A DNA stretch of 64,000 bases from JAPOXR01 sp965214695 (lineage in GTDB: Bacteria; Pseudomonadota; Alphaproteobacteria; Rhodobacterales; Rhodobacteraceae), in assembly GCA_965214695.1 (NCBI GenBank), contig OZ243967.1, forward strand, positions 2,480,001 to 2,544,000, in the 5' to 3' direction. The notes beneath the pieces are model-generated. The model saw only the letters and a list, made by a program, of their open reading frames with translations. It was not told the DNA's origin and ran no database searches. A program made the position numbers and the translations under genes. This document shows positions 53,303-62,836 of the stretch, one piece after another. The stretch's first letter is position 1. Each line of letters begins with the position of its first letter.

Positions 53303-54445
53303 GTGATGAAGATGAAATTCAGGATTGAATCGAGAGAGTTGAAGCGGGTTGCGGGCTGGACGCGGGCGATATCCGAGAAGAGCAGCCGGGACATCGTCCT
53401 CGGTTTCGTATTGATCGAGGTTGCCGCCGGAGTCGCCACCTTCCGGGGAACCGACCGCAGGATCGAGATCGAAACGAGGGTCGACGCCCATGTCGAGTCC
53501 ACCGGCCGAGCCCTGGTATCGGCCGAGATTCTCAATGAATTCGCCAGGCGACTGCCGGATGGCTCGCAGGTGACCTTTGAATGCGAACAAGGTGACGTTG
53601 AGCGGCTGTCCATCCACTCGAACCGGACCAGGGCCACCTTTCCCATGCTGCCCGGCGACAGCTTTCCGCGCATGTCGTCGGATGATTTCGACGCCACTTT
53701 CAGCATGGAGGGGGAAGGCCTCGGCCGGCTGTTCGACCGATCACAGGTTTCAGCCTGTCTCGACGAGTCCAGGCAGTATCTGTGTGGCGTGTTCCTGGAT
53801 TTGGCCGAACAGCAGGGCGAGAATGACGACGGAGTCCGAATGCTTCGCGGCGTTGCAACGGACGGTTTCAGGATGGCGATTGCCGAATGCGTGGCGCCGT
53901 CGGGACTGACCGAGATGGCATCTGTCATCATTCCGCTGAAGACGGTCAGCGAGGTGTCGAGGATTTTTTCATCCTCGGCCTCGCCGGTCGAAGTGTCGGT
54001 TTCGGAGGGCAAGATACGATTTTCAAACCAGGCGACGACGTTGACCTCGCGGCTTGTCCACGGCTCCTTTCCCGATTACGCGAAGTTTATCCCGCGAGAG
54101 CTGCCATTGACATTGACGGCCGACCCGCACGAGTTCCGGGAGGCGCTGCTGCGGGTGTCGGTCGTTGCCGACATGGACAGTGCAGTCTTGCTGGAGTTGG
54201 GCAATGACCGTGCCCGGCTTTCGGTCAACGAGCGTTCGGTCGGTCGGGCAAATGAGGAGCTTGACGTGACCTTTCCACATCCGGAATACTCGGCCAAGTT
54301 CAGATGTGGCCACTTTCTTGCATTCCTCGACAAGCTGGGAGACGGTCCGATGACAATCAATCTCCCGGCCAAGCCGGGATCGACGCTCATCACCACGGCG
54401 AGTGATCCGGGGCTGACCTATTTGATGATGCCAATGAGGGACTGA
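53303..54445 (+). CDS. dnaN: DNA polymerase III beta sliding clamp
   Basis: A 380-residue clamp subunit made of three repeated folds. The start KFRIESRELKRVAGWTRAI, the internal LRGVATDGFRMAIAE and the C-terminal YLMMPMRD match DnaN. It forms a ring that tethers polymerase and RecF-pathway proteins. Starts GTG 53303, ATG 53306 and ATG 53312 are close together, and the true one is uncertain. It lies between dnaA and recF. Confidence 0.96.
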   Translation: MMKMKFRIESRELKRVAGWTRAISEKSSRDIVLGFVLIEVAAGVATFRGTDRRIEIETRVDAHVESTGRALVSAEILNEFARRLPDGSQVTFECEQGDVERLSIHSNRTRATFPMLPGDSFPRMSSDDFDATFSMEGEGLGRLFDRSQVSACLDESRQYLCGVFLDLAEQQGENDDGVRMLRGVATDGFRMAIAECVAPSGLTEMASVIIPLKTVSEVSRIFSSSASPVEVSVSEGKIRFSNQATTLTSRLVHGSFPDYAKFIPRELPLTLTADPHEFREALLRVSVVADMDSAVLLELGNDRARLSVNERSVGRANEELDVTFPHPEYSAKFRCGHFLAFLDKLGDGPMTINLPAKPGSTLITTASDPGLTYLMMPMRD

Positions 54446-54500
54446 ATTCCGGACCGGGGATGCGGCAATCGGGCCGCGCCCATGTCCGGCGGCGGAAGTC

Positions 54501-55616
54501 ATGACGCCATGCCACATCTCGACCCTGGCACTGGTCCGTTTTCGATCCTACTCGGCGGCCCGGCTTGACCTGACCGGCGGCCCGGTGGTGCTGTACGGAC
54601 CGAATGGCTCGGGCAAGACCAGCATTCTTGAGGCGGTGTCGTTGTTCTCCCCCGGTCGCGGCATTCGCCGCGCAACGCCAGAGGAAATCTCCTGCCAGCG
54701 ATTCGAGCCCGGCTGGAAGCTGTCGGCCGAGCTGGTTGCCGGTGACCGGCGGCTGGGGGTTGAGACCATCTACCGTGGCACCTCCGGAAGGCGGGTCGAA
54801 ATCGAGGGCAAGCCGGTTCGCCAGTCGGAACTGGCCAGTATGTTGCGGATTGTCTGGGTGGCACCGGCCATGGACCGCCTGTGGACCGATGGCCGGGAAG
54901 GCAGGAAGCGATTCCTGGACCGGATGGTCATGAACTTCTTTCCTGCCCATGCCGAGGACGTGATCGCCTACGAAAAGGCAATGCGTGAACGAAATCGCCT
55001 GCTCAAGGACCGGCAGTTCGACCATGGCTGGTTGCTGGGGCTTGAGTTGCAGATGGCTGAACGGGGAGTTGCCATCACCCGTAGCAGGATCAGCACCGTC
55101 GCCAGGTTGGAACAGGCGGCAAGACAGTCGGCCGGGGAATTTCCGGTTGCCCGCCTGAGCCTGGTAGCACCGGACGAGACCCGGGCCCGCAGCACCGATC
55201 AGGATGAACTGGTCGATGCGCTGACCAGGAGCAGGTTCCGCGATGCCTCGGCTGGTCGGACGCTGATCGGGTCGCACCGGGTTGACCTGCTGGCCGTGCA
55301 TGACAGGCGGCTGATGGAGGCCGGCAATTGTTCAACCGGCGAGCAGAAGGCGCTGTTGCTGTCGATCGTGCTCGCCAACTGCCGGGCCATTGCCGAGGAT
55401 TGCGGCGAGCCGCCAATCCTGCTGCTCGACGAGATTACCGCGCATCTGGATGTGGTCCGCCGCCGGGCGCTGTTTGGCGAAATCAGGCAGCTGGGCACCC
55501 AGGCCTGGCTGACCGGCACCCAGGCCGACTTGTTTGACGATCTGGGTGGCGGTGCCCAGTGGTTTGACGTGTCGGACCAGGCCGGCGAATCCTCGATCGT
55601 GGAGCGCAGCCGATAG
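54501..55616 (+). CDS. recF: DNA replication and repair protein RecF
   Basis: A 371-residue SMC-like ATPase: LVRFRSYSAARLDLTGG, Walker A GPNGSGKT (33-40), signature STGEQKALLLSI and Walker B PPILLLDEITAHLD. RecF loads RecA at single-strand gaps together with RecOR. It follows dnaN after 55 bases. gyrB, the next gene in many bacteria, is not present; a tRNA and hemY follow instead. Confidence 0.96.
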   Translation: MTPCHISTLALVRFRSYSAARLDLTGGPVVLYGPNGSGKTSILEAVSLFSPGRGIRRATPEEISCQRFEPGWKLSAELVAGDRRLGVETIYRGTSGRRVEIEGKPVRQSELASMLRIVWVAPAMDRLWTDGREGRKRFLDRMVMNFFPAHAEDVIAYEKAMRERNRLLKDRQFDHGWLLGLELQMAERGVAITRSRISTVARLEQAARQSAGEFPVARLSLVAPDETRARSTDQDELVDALTRSRFRDASAGRTLIGSHRVDLLAVHDRRLMEAGNCSTGEQKALLLSIVLANCRAIAEDCGEPPILLLDEITAHLDVVRRRALFGEIRQLGTQAWLTGTQADLFDDLGGGAQWFDVSDQAGESSIVERSR

Positions 55617-55717
55617 CAGGTCCGGCGCCTACCTGCGATTCCGGTGCCGGAGCGCGGCTCAATTCGGAGGCGCGGCCAGCGGCCCCGGCAATCGCCGCCG
55701 GATCCATCGAGTGGAGA

Positions 55718-55793
55718 TGGTGCCGGTGAAGGGACTCGAACCCCCGACCTTGTCATTACGAATGACGCGCTCTTCCAGCTGAGCTACACCGGC
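55718..55793 (-). tRNA. tRNA-Thr (anticodon CGU)
   Basis: The minus-strand sequence starts GCCGGTGTAGCTCAG, has the T-arm GGTTCGAGTCC, and ends CACCGGCA followed by an encoded CCA. The 7-bp acceptor stem is perfect. The anticodon loop TTCGTAA gives CGU, decoding ACG as threonine. Its t6A37 would be made by TsaE and TsaD encoded in the same window. Confidence 0.95.
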
Positions 55794-55870
55794 TGCCGGT
55801 CGCTCCTTAGCAATTCAAAAGCCGGTTTTACAGGTGCAACTTTCCTGTTTCCTGCCAGTGCCGCCCCGCT

Positions 55871-56002
55871 GTGCCTGCATCCGGTGAAGCACCATGCTGG
55901 CCAACCTGCCCCGGTTGCCTACCGGTTTGGTGCCGGTGTGCTGCCATCCGGTGAAGCAACTTGCCGGCCAATCTGTCCAGCTTGCCTGCCGGTGCTGTTC
56001 CG
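55871..56002. repeat. 66-bp imperfect tandem repeat between tRNA-Thr and hemY
   Basis: Two copies start at 55871 (GTGCCTGCATCCGGTGAAGC) and 55937 (GTGCTGCCATCCGGTGAAGC), exactly 66 bases apart. Each copy appears to contain two more degenerate halves of about 33 bases. They fill the intergenic space after hemY and end about where its stop begins. No coding or RNA gene function is evident. Confidence 0.7.
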
Positions 56003-56010
56003 GTTTCCCG

Positions 56011-57432
56011 TCAGGGCTGCTCCGGTGCGCTGTCCGCCGGTGGTTTCTCGAGGTCGGGATTGGCGACGACCAGGGGCAGCATGCCGACTGAGGAGTTGTG
56101 GATACTGTCGGAGCCGGTTGCCTCCTTCCAACTCAGCGAATCGAATCCGCCGCAATGTTCGCATGACGGCATCCACTCGTTGTGGATGTGTTGACAGGCA
56201 TCGCAAATCCATTGCCGACCCCGCGATGCCGAAACGGCACGGGTCAGCCACCCGCGGACCACCGCTTCGTCGGCGCCCTCGCCACGCTCGATCGCCGCCA
56301 TGATGACCAGTGACCTGACCGTCGGGCGCTCCTCGGCAAGCCTGCCGATCTCCCGGCGGGCCGCCGGGAAGTCATCCCCGGCGATCAGGATTTCGGCCAT
56401 GATCATCTTGGCTTCCGCTTGCTGCCTGTTCTTGCCGAGCAGTTGCACGAAGCGCCGCCGCCTGGCTTCGGCGGTCTCGTTCGGTTCGATATCGGCATAG
56501 GCTGCGGCGAGGTCAGGATGGCTGCCATGTTTCCAGGCATTCCTGATGATCCTGGTTGCCGCCCGTTTCTCGCCATTCTCGTACCTGATCCGGGCCGCCT
56601 GCACGGCTGCCGGTACCAGGCCGGGAGATTCCCGGTTTGCCGCGAAGAGCAGCTTCTTTCCATCCTCGACATTGCCGGCGGCAATCTTCTGCCTGGCATT
56701 CACGTAGTTCAGGATTGCATTGCGGCGGGTATAGACATCGCGGGGAAGCTTGCCGGATTTGTGCTTGGCTTCGAGGGTCGCCGCCGCCCCTTCCCAATCC
56801 TCTTCCGTGGATTGCAGTGTAAGCAGCGTGTCCTGGATCTCCCCGTGTTTCGGGTTGATGGCGAAGGCCTTCTCGGCGAGTTTCAGCGCGGTGTCGGTAT
56901 CGCCATCACCGATCTTGTGCCTGAGAAGGCCCGACAGGCCGGCGAACCGGGTATCCTCGTGCTTGAGCAATGCCTTGTAATGATCCGCCGCCTTCGCCCG
57001 GTCGCCCGACCGCTCGGCAGCCTGTGCGGCCAGGATGCCGGTGATTTCCGGTCGCTTGAGCAGTCTTTCGGCCCGGTCCGCCTTGACCAGGGCCAGCCTG
57101 GAATCGCCGGATGCCAAGGCCACCAGGCTGCCGGCAAGCGCTTCGAATCCCCGTTTTTCGCGGTTCTTGTTGAAATAGCGCGACAAGGCGGTCTCATCGC
57201 CGACCAGGAAACGCAGGCAGGCATGGATCAGCCCGACGAGGAAGAAGAACAGCCAGAAGGCCGGAAACAGGAGCACCAGCGCCGCCGCCAGCGTGATCGG
57301 GGCCATGGTGATTTCCCAGCCGGCCACCACGATCCTGACATCCGACCCGATATCGGCGATCTGCGATGCCAGCACGCTGAGCACGGCAATGCTGAGCACG
57401 AACAGGAATATCTTGAGCATTGACCAGATCAT
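56011..57432 (-). CDS. HemY-like tetratricopeptide membrane protein
   Basis: A 473-residue protein with two N-terminal transmembrane helices (about 5-25 and 42-70) and a HemY_N-type region around YFNKNREKRGFEALAGSL. TPR-like repeats follow. Near the C-terminus is a four-Cys zinc ribbon (CDAC and CEHC). In alphaproteobacteria this gene follows hemC, hemD and the mitofilin homologue, and it is linked to tetrapyrrole metabolism by context only. The start may be ATG 57432 or ATG 57420. Its stop borders the 66-bp repeat. Confidence 0.9.
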   Translation of the reverse strand: MIWSMLKIFLFVLSIAVLSVLASQIADIGSDVRIVVAGWEITMAPITLAAALVLLFPAFWLFFFLVGLIHACLRFLVGDETALSRYFNKNREKRGFEALAGSLVALASGDSRLALVKADRAERLLKRPEITGILAAQAAERSGDRAKAADHYKALLKHEDTRFAGLSGLLRHKIGDGDTDTALKLAEKAFAINPKHGEIQDTLLTLQSTEEDWEGAAATLEAKHKSGKLPRDVYTRRNAILNYVNARQKIAAGNVEDGKKLLFAANRESPGLVPAAVQAARIRYENGEKRAATRIIRNAWKHGSHPDLAAAYADIEPNETAEARRRRFVQLLGKNRQQAEAKMIMAEILIAGDDFPAARREIGRLAEERPTVRSLVIMAAIERGEGADEAVVRGWLTRAVSASRGRQWICDACQHIHNEWMPSCEHCGGFDSLSWKEATGSDSIHNSSVGMLPLVVANPDLEKPPADSAPEQP

Positions 57433-57439
57433 GGCGATC

Positions 57440-58870
57440 TCACGGCGCCATCTCCGGCCGGGTCAGCATGGTATTGATCGCAGTCAGCACCGCCAGGCGG
57501 GCCTCGGCAACCTCGATCCAGTCGGCCAGCGCCTCCCGGGCCGGGCCGGTTGCCGGCGACAGCGCCTGCAGGGCGCCGGCAAGGTCGTCATCATTCAGCA
57601 GGGTCTCGGCCCTGGCGAGCACATGGGCAATGTCATCTCCCTCCCCCGGCTCCAGCGGCCGGACCTGGACCAGTGTGCCGATCAGCCCGGCAAGCCCGCC
57701 CTGTTCCCTGGTCTCGGCCATGTCGGCCCTGCGTGCATCCTCGGCGATCCGGGAAAATCCCTGCCTGAGATCGGTCAATGAGTCGACGCCGGTCTCCGCA
57801 TGAATCATGACCACTTCCGGAATCTCGGCATCGGCAAACCCTCCATCGCGGAGCAGCAACAGGTAGGGCGCCCCGGTTTCGACCGCGGCACGGACCGCAA
57901 CGAGCGCCAGCGACCTGGCCAGGTCGTCATCCCCGGTCTGCCGGGCTTCGAGTATTTCCAGCCGGCTCTCGGCCTGTTCCAGCCGCGCAAGCACTTGTCC
58001 GTCATCATCCCCGCCGGCCTCGATGGCGGTCAGCCGCGCATCCAGCGCATCCAGTCTTGATTGATCCGCAAGACCGGCCGCTGGCATGTCCCGCTCCTTC
58101 TCCAGGCTGCCGATGCGCTGGTCGAGCATCAGCATCCGGGCCTCCAGCCTTCCATCGCCAGCCGGCTCGACTGGCTGCGGCTGCACCGGGGGAGTCGCCT
58201 GGGCCATCGCCGAGTTCATCTCTTCGAGGCGCTGAACGTCACCGGCCAGCGCATCCAGCCGGACCGACATCTCGGACAGTGATTTGGCAGTGATCGGCTG
58301 CAACTGCTCGATCTCCGATATTCGGGCCCGCAACTCCCCGACCTGGTCATTCGGGGTTGCAGCCAGGGCGTCGAGATCGGTCTGCAGCAGGACAACCTGC
58401 CCGGCGGTCTGCTCGACACTCTCGGACAGGGCTGCAACCGTGTCCTGCCCGGCCAGCAGGGCAATCTGCCTGGCAAGTTCCGCCACCTCTCCGCTGATCG
58501 ATTCAATTTGCCGATCGCGCTGCGCAAGTTCGGCGGTGATGCTGGCGCTGCCTTCGAGTTCCGCCTGGTTACGCAACAACACTGCCACCAGGATGCCGAC
58601 CGTGGCGGCAATCAGGCCGAAAATGACCGCCTTGACTGCGAGGAATGCAAAGCGATCCGCCAGGCTGAACAGGCGGCCCCGCCAGCCGGTCACCGCCGGT
58701 TCTGCAGCCATGGCGTTGTCGCCGGCATTGCCGGTCTTGCCGAGACCGGTGCCTTTGCCTGGTTCCGCGCGATCGACCACGATTGCGTCCTCCACGACAG
58801 GCGTATCGCCATCCTGGTCGGAATCACCTTCGGCCACGATGTTGTCCCTGTCTGAATCCGGAATCGACAC
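57440..58870 (-). CDS. Mic60/mitofilin homologue
   Basis: A 476-residue protein with an acidic N-terminus, one transmembrane helix (about 74-98), and a long coiled-coil region (roughly 105-300). A C-terminal mitofilin-like domain follows (ALVAVRAAVETGAPYLLLL, then GFADAEIPEVVMIHAETGV). Alphaproteobacterial Mic60 shapes intracytoplasmic membranes and is the bacterial relative of mitochondrial MICOS. It starts the mitofilin-hemY unit, 8 bases apart, the conserved order. Confidence 0.88.
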   Translation of the reverse strand: MSIPDSDRDNIVAEGDSDQDGDTPVVEDAIVVDRAEPGKGTGLGKTGNAGDNAMAAEPAVTGWRGRLFSLADRFAFLAVKAVIFGLIAATVGILVAVLLRNQAELEGSASITAELAQRDRQIESISGEVAELARQIALLAGQDTVAALSESVEQTAGQVVLLQTDLDALAATPNDQVGELRARISEIEQLQPITAKSLSEMSVRLDALAGDVQRLEEMNSAMAQATPPVQPQPVEPAGDGRLEARMLMLDQRIGSLEKERDMPAAGLADQSRLDALDARLTAIEAGGDDDGQVLARLEQAESRLEILEARQTGDDDLARSLALVAVRAAVETGAPYLLLLRDGGFADAEIPEVVMIHAETGVDSLTDLRQGFSRIAEDARRADMAETREQGGLAGLIGTLVQVRPLEPGEGDDIAHVLARAETLLNDDDLAGALQALSPATGPAREALADWIEVAEARLAVLTAINTMLTRPEMAP

Positions 58871-59252
58871 GTTGGTCCTCTCAGGTCGCCACCGGCAAAT
58901 TGCCGGTCGAAAATGCCCATGTCAGAATGTCCATCCTGCAAGGCGGCAGCACCTACGAACATGCGGCGCTCCGCCAGTGACAGCCAACACCAGGTCCTGT
59001 CAGTCACCTGGCCAATCGGCTGCCTTCGGTCCTGCACCGGCTGCCCGTGTTTCTGCCCGCCGCGAGAATACCACGGAGCACTTCCAATACAAGGTTGCCG
59101 ATGCATTCGATCGAACAACATCATCGACGAATTCGGTCAGGATGGCCTGCCCGATATCGGCGCCGTGCAGGCTTCCCCGGTTGACGCGCCCATGGTCGTG
59201 GCCCATAGGGTCGGGCACGGAAGCTTCCGCGTCTGTGGATGGAGATTGGGTG

Positions 59253-59957
59253 ATGGAAAGCAGGCATGTTGCCCTGGTTGTTGCCGGGGGTAGCGGAATC
59301 GGCGCCGATGCGGCCAGGAAGCTTGCCGAGTCGGGCTACATGGTCGGCGTGATGTCCTCCTCCGGCAGGGGGGAGAGACTGGGTCGTGAACTGGGTGGGT
59401 TCGGATTTACCGGCTCGAATCTCGAGGCGGACGATCTCGGCAGTTTCGTGTCCGAGGCGATGCGGCTTGCCGGGCGCATTGACGGCGTGGTCAATTGCAG
59501 CGGCCATGGGCCGAAGGGCGACATCCTGGAGATGAGCGACGAGGAATGGAGGCTGGGCCTCGATTACTATCTTCTCAATGTCGTGCGAATGGCCCGGCTG
59601 GTTGCGCCGATCATGAAGCGGCAGCGGGAAGGTTCCATCGTCAACATCTCGACCTTTGCCGCATTCGAGCCTGATCCCGATTTTCCGACCTCGGCGATCT
59701 TCCGGGCCGGGTTGGGCAGCTTTGCCAAGCTGTTTTCCACGCAATACGCACCCTTCAATGTCCGGATGAACAACGTGCTTCCGGGCTTCATTGACAGCCT
59801 TCCGGAAAAACCGGACCGCCTGGCCCGCATCCCGGCGGGAAGATACGCCCGGGTCCGCGAGCTGTCGGAGATTGTCGCCTTCCTGGTCTCCCCCGCCGCC
59901 AGCTATGTCACCGGCCAGAACATCCGCGTTGATGGCGGCCTGACCAGTTCGGTCTGA
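59253..59957 (+). CDS. Short-chain dehydrogenase/reductase, atypical active site
   Basis: A 234-residue SDR with the nucleotide motif VVAGGSGIGADAARKL (residues 9-24), GVVNCSGHG and the C-terminal RVDGGLTSS. The catalytic serine region is present (VNISTFAAFEP). The expected YxxxK reads T-S-A-I-F-R-A, so the catalytic Tyr and Lys are both replaced. The family may therefore be catalytically different or regulatory. GGAG at 59241 supports the ATG at 59253; much of the sequence upstream in the same frame is antisense to the mitofilin gene. Confidence 0.85.
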   Translation: MESRHVALVVAGGSGIGADAARKLAESGYMVGVMSSSGRGERLGRELGGFGFTGSNLEADDLGSFVSEAMRLAGRIDGVVNCSGHGPKGDILEMSDEEWRLGLDYYLLNVVRMARLVAPIMKRQREGSIVNISTFAAFEPDPDFPTSAIFRAGLGSFAKLFSTQYAPFNVRMNNVLPGFIDSLPEKPDRLARIPAGRYARVRELSEIVAFLVSPAASYVTGQNIRVDGGLTSSV

Positions 59958-60054
59958 TGGCAGTGGCGGGGTACGTTCCGAATCCCTGACCAGGCCATGG
60001 CCGACCGTGTCGCCATCGATCTGACATGCCAACAGGAATGACCGAGGGGGTCGA

Positions 60055-61134
60055 ATGACGATGCGCGCCTGGATGCTGATCGGCCATGGCGGCATGGACA
60101 TGCTGCAGTTGCGGGAAGACTGTCCCCGTCCGGTGGCCGGGGCAGAAGAGGTGCTGGTCCGGGTGCTGGCCTGCGGCCTGAACAATACTGACGTCAATAC
60201 CAGAACCGGCTGGTACTCGGCCGCGGTGACAGGTCCGACCACGGGCCAGGAATTGGATGCTGCCGGCGATGACGATGCATCCTGGGGCGGGGTTCCCCTC
60301 ACCCTGCCGAGGGTCCAGGGTGCCGATGTGTGTGGAATTGTCGAGGAGGCAGGATGCAGGGCCGGCCGGGGCCTCGTTGGGAAGCGGGTGCTGATCGATC
60401 CCTGGATCCGGGATTGGCATGACCCCGGAGAGCGGAAGCGGATCGGCTATTTCGGAAGCGAGACCGATGGCGGATTCGCCGAGTATACGTGCGTCCATTA
60501 TCGCCAGGTCCACGCCATCGACAGCGACATGACCGATGCCGAACTCGCAACCTTTGCCACCGGCTGGGGAACAGCCCTCTACATGTTGGAGCGGGTCACC
60601 GTTGGCGAGGGCGACACCGTGCTGGTCACCGGGGCATCCGGCGGTGTTGGTACGGCGCTTGTCCAGCTGGCGAAATTGCGCCAGGCCCGCGTCGTCGGCA
60701 TCTGCAGTCCCGAGAAGGCCGATACCCTGGCCCGGATCGGTGCCGACGCCGTCATCCGGCGCCATGCCGGCAATTTGAAGGCCGCCATCGAAGCTGCCAT
60801 TCCGGGCAGGATCACGGTGGTTGCCGATCTTGTTGGCGGGACGATGTTCCGGGAGTTGATTGACCTGCTGGCACCCGGTGGCCGCTACGTTGTCGCCGGC
60901 GCCATTGGCGGCCCCTGCGTTCAGCTTGACCTGCGCACACTCTACCTGCGTGACCTGCGATTTGCCGGCGTGACCATTCCGGCGCCAGGCGCATTTGCCA
61001 GGCTGGTGGACATCATCGAATCGGGGCGTGTCAAACCGGTCCTGGCAGCCGAATACGGGTTCGAGGAGCTGCCACGGGCACAGCAGGCCTTCATCGACAA
61101 GCGGCATGTCGGCAATATCGTGATCACGATGTGA
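60055..61134 (+). CDS. Medium-chain dehydrogenase/reductase, quinone-oxidoreductase-like
   Basis: A 359-residue MDR with an N-terminal GroES-like fold (VLVRVLACGLNNTDVNTRTG, ADVCGIVEEAG) and a Rossmann fold with VLVTGASGGVGTALVQLAK. The catalytic and structural zinc cysteines of alcohol dehydrogenases are not evident, which favours the zinc-independent quinone oxidoreductase/crotonyl-CoA reductase branch. Probably NADPH-dependent; the substrate is unknown. GAGGGGG about 6 bases upstream acts as ribosome-binding site. Confidence 0.9.
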   Translation: MTMRAWMLIGHGGMDMLQLREDCPRPVAGAEEVLVRVLACGLNNTDVNTRTGWYSAAVTGPTTGQELDAAGDDDASWGGVPLTLPRVQGADVCGIVEEAGCRAGRGLVGKRVLIDPWIRDWHDPGERKRIGYFGSETDGGFAEYTCVHYRQVHAIDSDMTDAELATFATGWGTALYMLERVTVGEGDTVLVTGASGGVGTALVQLAKLRQARVVGICSPEKADTLARIGADAVIRRHAGNLKAAIEAAIPGRITVVADLVGGTMFRELIDLLAPGGRYVVAGAIGGPCVQLDLRTLYLRDLRFAGVTIPAPGAFARLVDIIESGRVKPVLAAEYGFEELPRAQQAFIDKRHVGNIVITM

Positions 61135-61330
61135 CCAGGCCTGCAGCCTCGTGGCGACCGGGTCAGTGCAGGCAATGTCCGCCGGGGCTGCGCATGCTGG
61201 CCTGGCACCCTTGCAATGGCGCCGGCAATCATCGCCTTGCCAGGCGACGGAACCGGGCTTGATTGTTGACGATATTTGGTCTTTTTCCGTCGGCAACCCG
61301 ACGACGCGGATTCGTGACAGGCACACCGAT

Positions 61331-62104
61331 TTGGCCAGGAAGAAGAACAGCCAGGGAAAGGCACCGCCACCCGGCGGCAGCAATGCCGAATCCGGGAAGC
61401 CACGGCCGGCCGGCAAGTCCCTCCGTGACCGGCGGACCATCCGTCTGGCGTGGCGATGGCTATTGCGGCTGGCAGTTGCAGGGGTGGTGTTCACCATCGC
61501 GGCAACGGCGCTGTTTGCCCTGGTCAATCCGCCCCTGACCCCGATCATGGTCAGCGACTATTTCCGGACAGGAAAGCTCGACCGTGACTGGGTCGGGCTC
61601 GAGTCGGTTCCGGGCCACCTGCCGCGATCGCTGGTGGCGGCCGAGGATGCAAATTTTTGCGAACATTGGGGCTTCGACGTCAATGCCATCAGGGCTGCCA
61701 GTAGCGGGGGCGCCGATCGCGGCGGATCGTCGATCAGCCAGCAGACAGCCAAGAACCTCATGCTGTGGCGGGGGCGCAGCTGGGTGCGCAAGGCCATCGA
61801 GACACCGTTGACATTGCTCATCGAGATCTTCTGGACCAAGCGCAGGATTCTCGAGGTCTATCTCAATATCATCGAGTTCGACCGCGGCGTGTTCGGCGCC
61901 GCCGCCGCCTCACGGCAGTATTTCGACAAGGAGGTCACGGAATTGACCGAGCTTGAATCTGCCCGGCTGGCGGCGATTCTTCCGAACCCGAAGGAGTGGG
62001 ACGCGGCCAGCCTGCCGGACAGGCTCGGTGAGCGTGCCTACCGAATCGTGGATGGCGCGCGTACGATTGCAGCCGACGGAAGGTCGAACTGCTTCAGTCT
62101 TTGA
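61331..62104 (+). CDS. mtgA: Monofunctional biosynthetic peptidoglycan transglycosylase
   Basis: A 257-residue GT51 enzyme from the TTG at 61331 (ARKKNSQGKAP). One transmembrane helix (about 40-60) is followed by the glycosyltransferase domain: AAEDANFCEHWGFD has the catalytic Glu, GGSSISQQTAKNL is the donor-site signature, and RRILEVYLNIIEFDRGVFG is the second-Glu motif. It polymerises lipid II into glycan strands on the outer face of the inner membrane. The start is uncertain; other TTG/GTG codons lie upstream. Confidence 0.93.
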   Translation: MARKKNSQGKAPPPGGSNAESGKPRPAGKSLRDRRTIRLAWRWLLRLAVAGVVFTIAATALFALVNPPLTPIMVSDYFRTGKLDRDWVGLESVPGHLPRSLVAAEDANFCEHWGFDVNAIRAASSGGADRGGSSISQQTAKNLMLWRGRSWVRKAIETPLTLLIEIFWTKRRILEVYLNIIEFDRGVFGAAAASRQYFDKEVTELTELESARLAAILPNPKEWDAASLPDRLGERAYRIVDGARTIAADGRSNCFSL

Positions 62105-62155
62105 ACGGGTTGTGATGCAAGTGATACAGGGGACCTGCCTGGCAGGACAGCAAAC

Positions 62156-62836
62156 ATGACTACACATTATCGTCTATACCATTATCCGCTTTCGCCTTTC
62201 TGTCGAAAACTCCGCCTTGCCCTGCGCGAAAAGGAGATCAATTTCGATCTCATTGAGGAGAGATACTGGGAGAAGCGGGACGACTTCCTGGCGCTTAATC
62301 CGGCTGGCAGCGTGCCGGTGCTGCGGCAGGAGGATCGGGTGTTCAGCGACAGCCAGGCCATCTGCGAATATATCGAGACCGTGCATCCGGACCGGCCGCT
62401 CTACCCGGAGGATGCCATCGGGCAATACGAGGTGCGCCGGGTGGTGGCCTGGTTCGATGAAACCTTCTACCGGGATGTGACGTCGAAACTGCTGGAGGAG
62501 CGGGTGCTGAAACAGGTCCGCCGACAGGGCGAACCGGACGGCATTGCCGTCTCGGACGGGATCAGGAATCTGCGGCAGCACATGCAGCACATTTCGCGCA
62601 TGTTGGAGGATACCGGGTTCATGGTCGGGTGGCGGGTCACCCTTGCCGATTTGACCGCGGCCGCACATGTCTCCTGCCTCGATTACCTGAACGACATCGA
62701 CTGGCGGCGTGAGGATTACGGGATCGTCAAGAACTGGTATGCCGCCATGAAGTCGCGCCCGTCCTTCCGCCAGATTCTCTCGGAATACATTCCGGGCTTT
62801 TCCGGCGCACCACACTACACGGTTCTGGATTTTTGA
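62156..62836 (+). CDS. Glutathione S-transferase family protein
   Basis: A 226-residue GST: thioredoxin-like N-domain (RLYHYPLSPFCRKLRLALRE, ending NPAGSVPVLRQEDRVFSDSQAICEYIE) and an all-helical C-domain (VGWRVTLADLTAAAHVSCLDY). The active-site position has SPFC, so catalysis could use Ser or Cys. No substrate can be given. Its stop overlaps queG by 4 bases (TTGA), and the GST-queG pair recurs in alphaproteobacteria. Confidence 0.92.
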   Translation: MTTHYRLYHYPLSPFCRKLRLALREKEINFDLIEERYWEKRDDFLALNPAGSVPVLRQEDRVFSDSQAICEYIETVHPDRPLYPEDAIGQYEVRRVVAWFDETFYRDVTSKLLEERVLKQVRRQGEPDGIAVSDGIRNLRQHMQHISRMLEDTGFMVGWRVTLADLTAAAHVSCLDYLNDIDWRREDYGIVKNWYAAMKSRPSFRQILSEYIPGFSGAPHYTVLDF

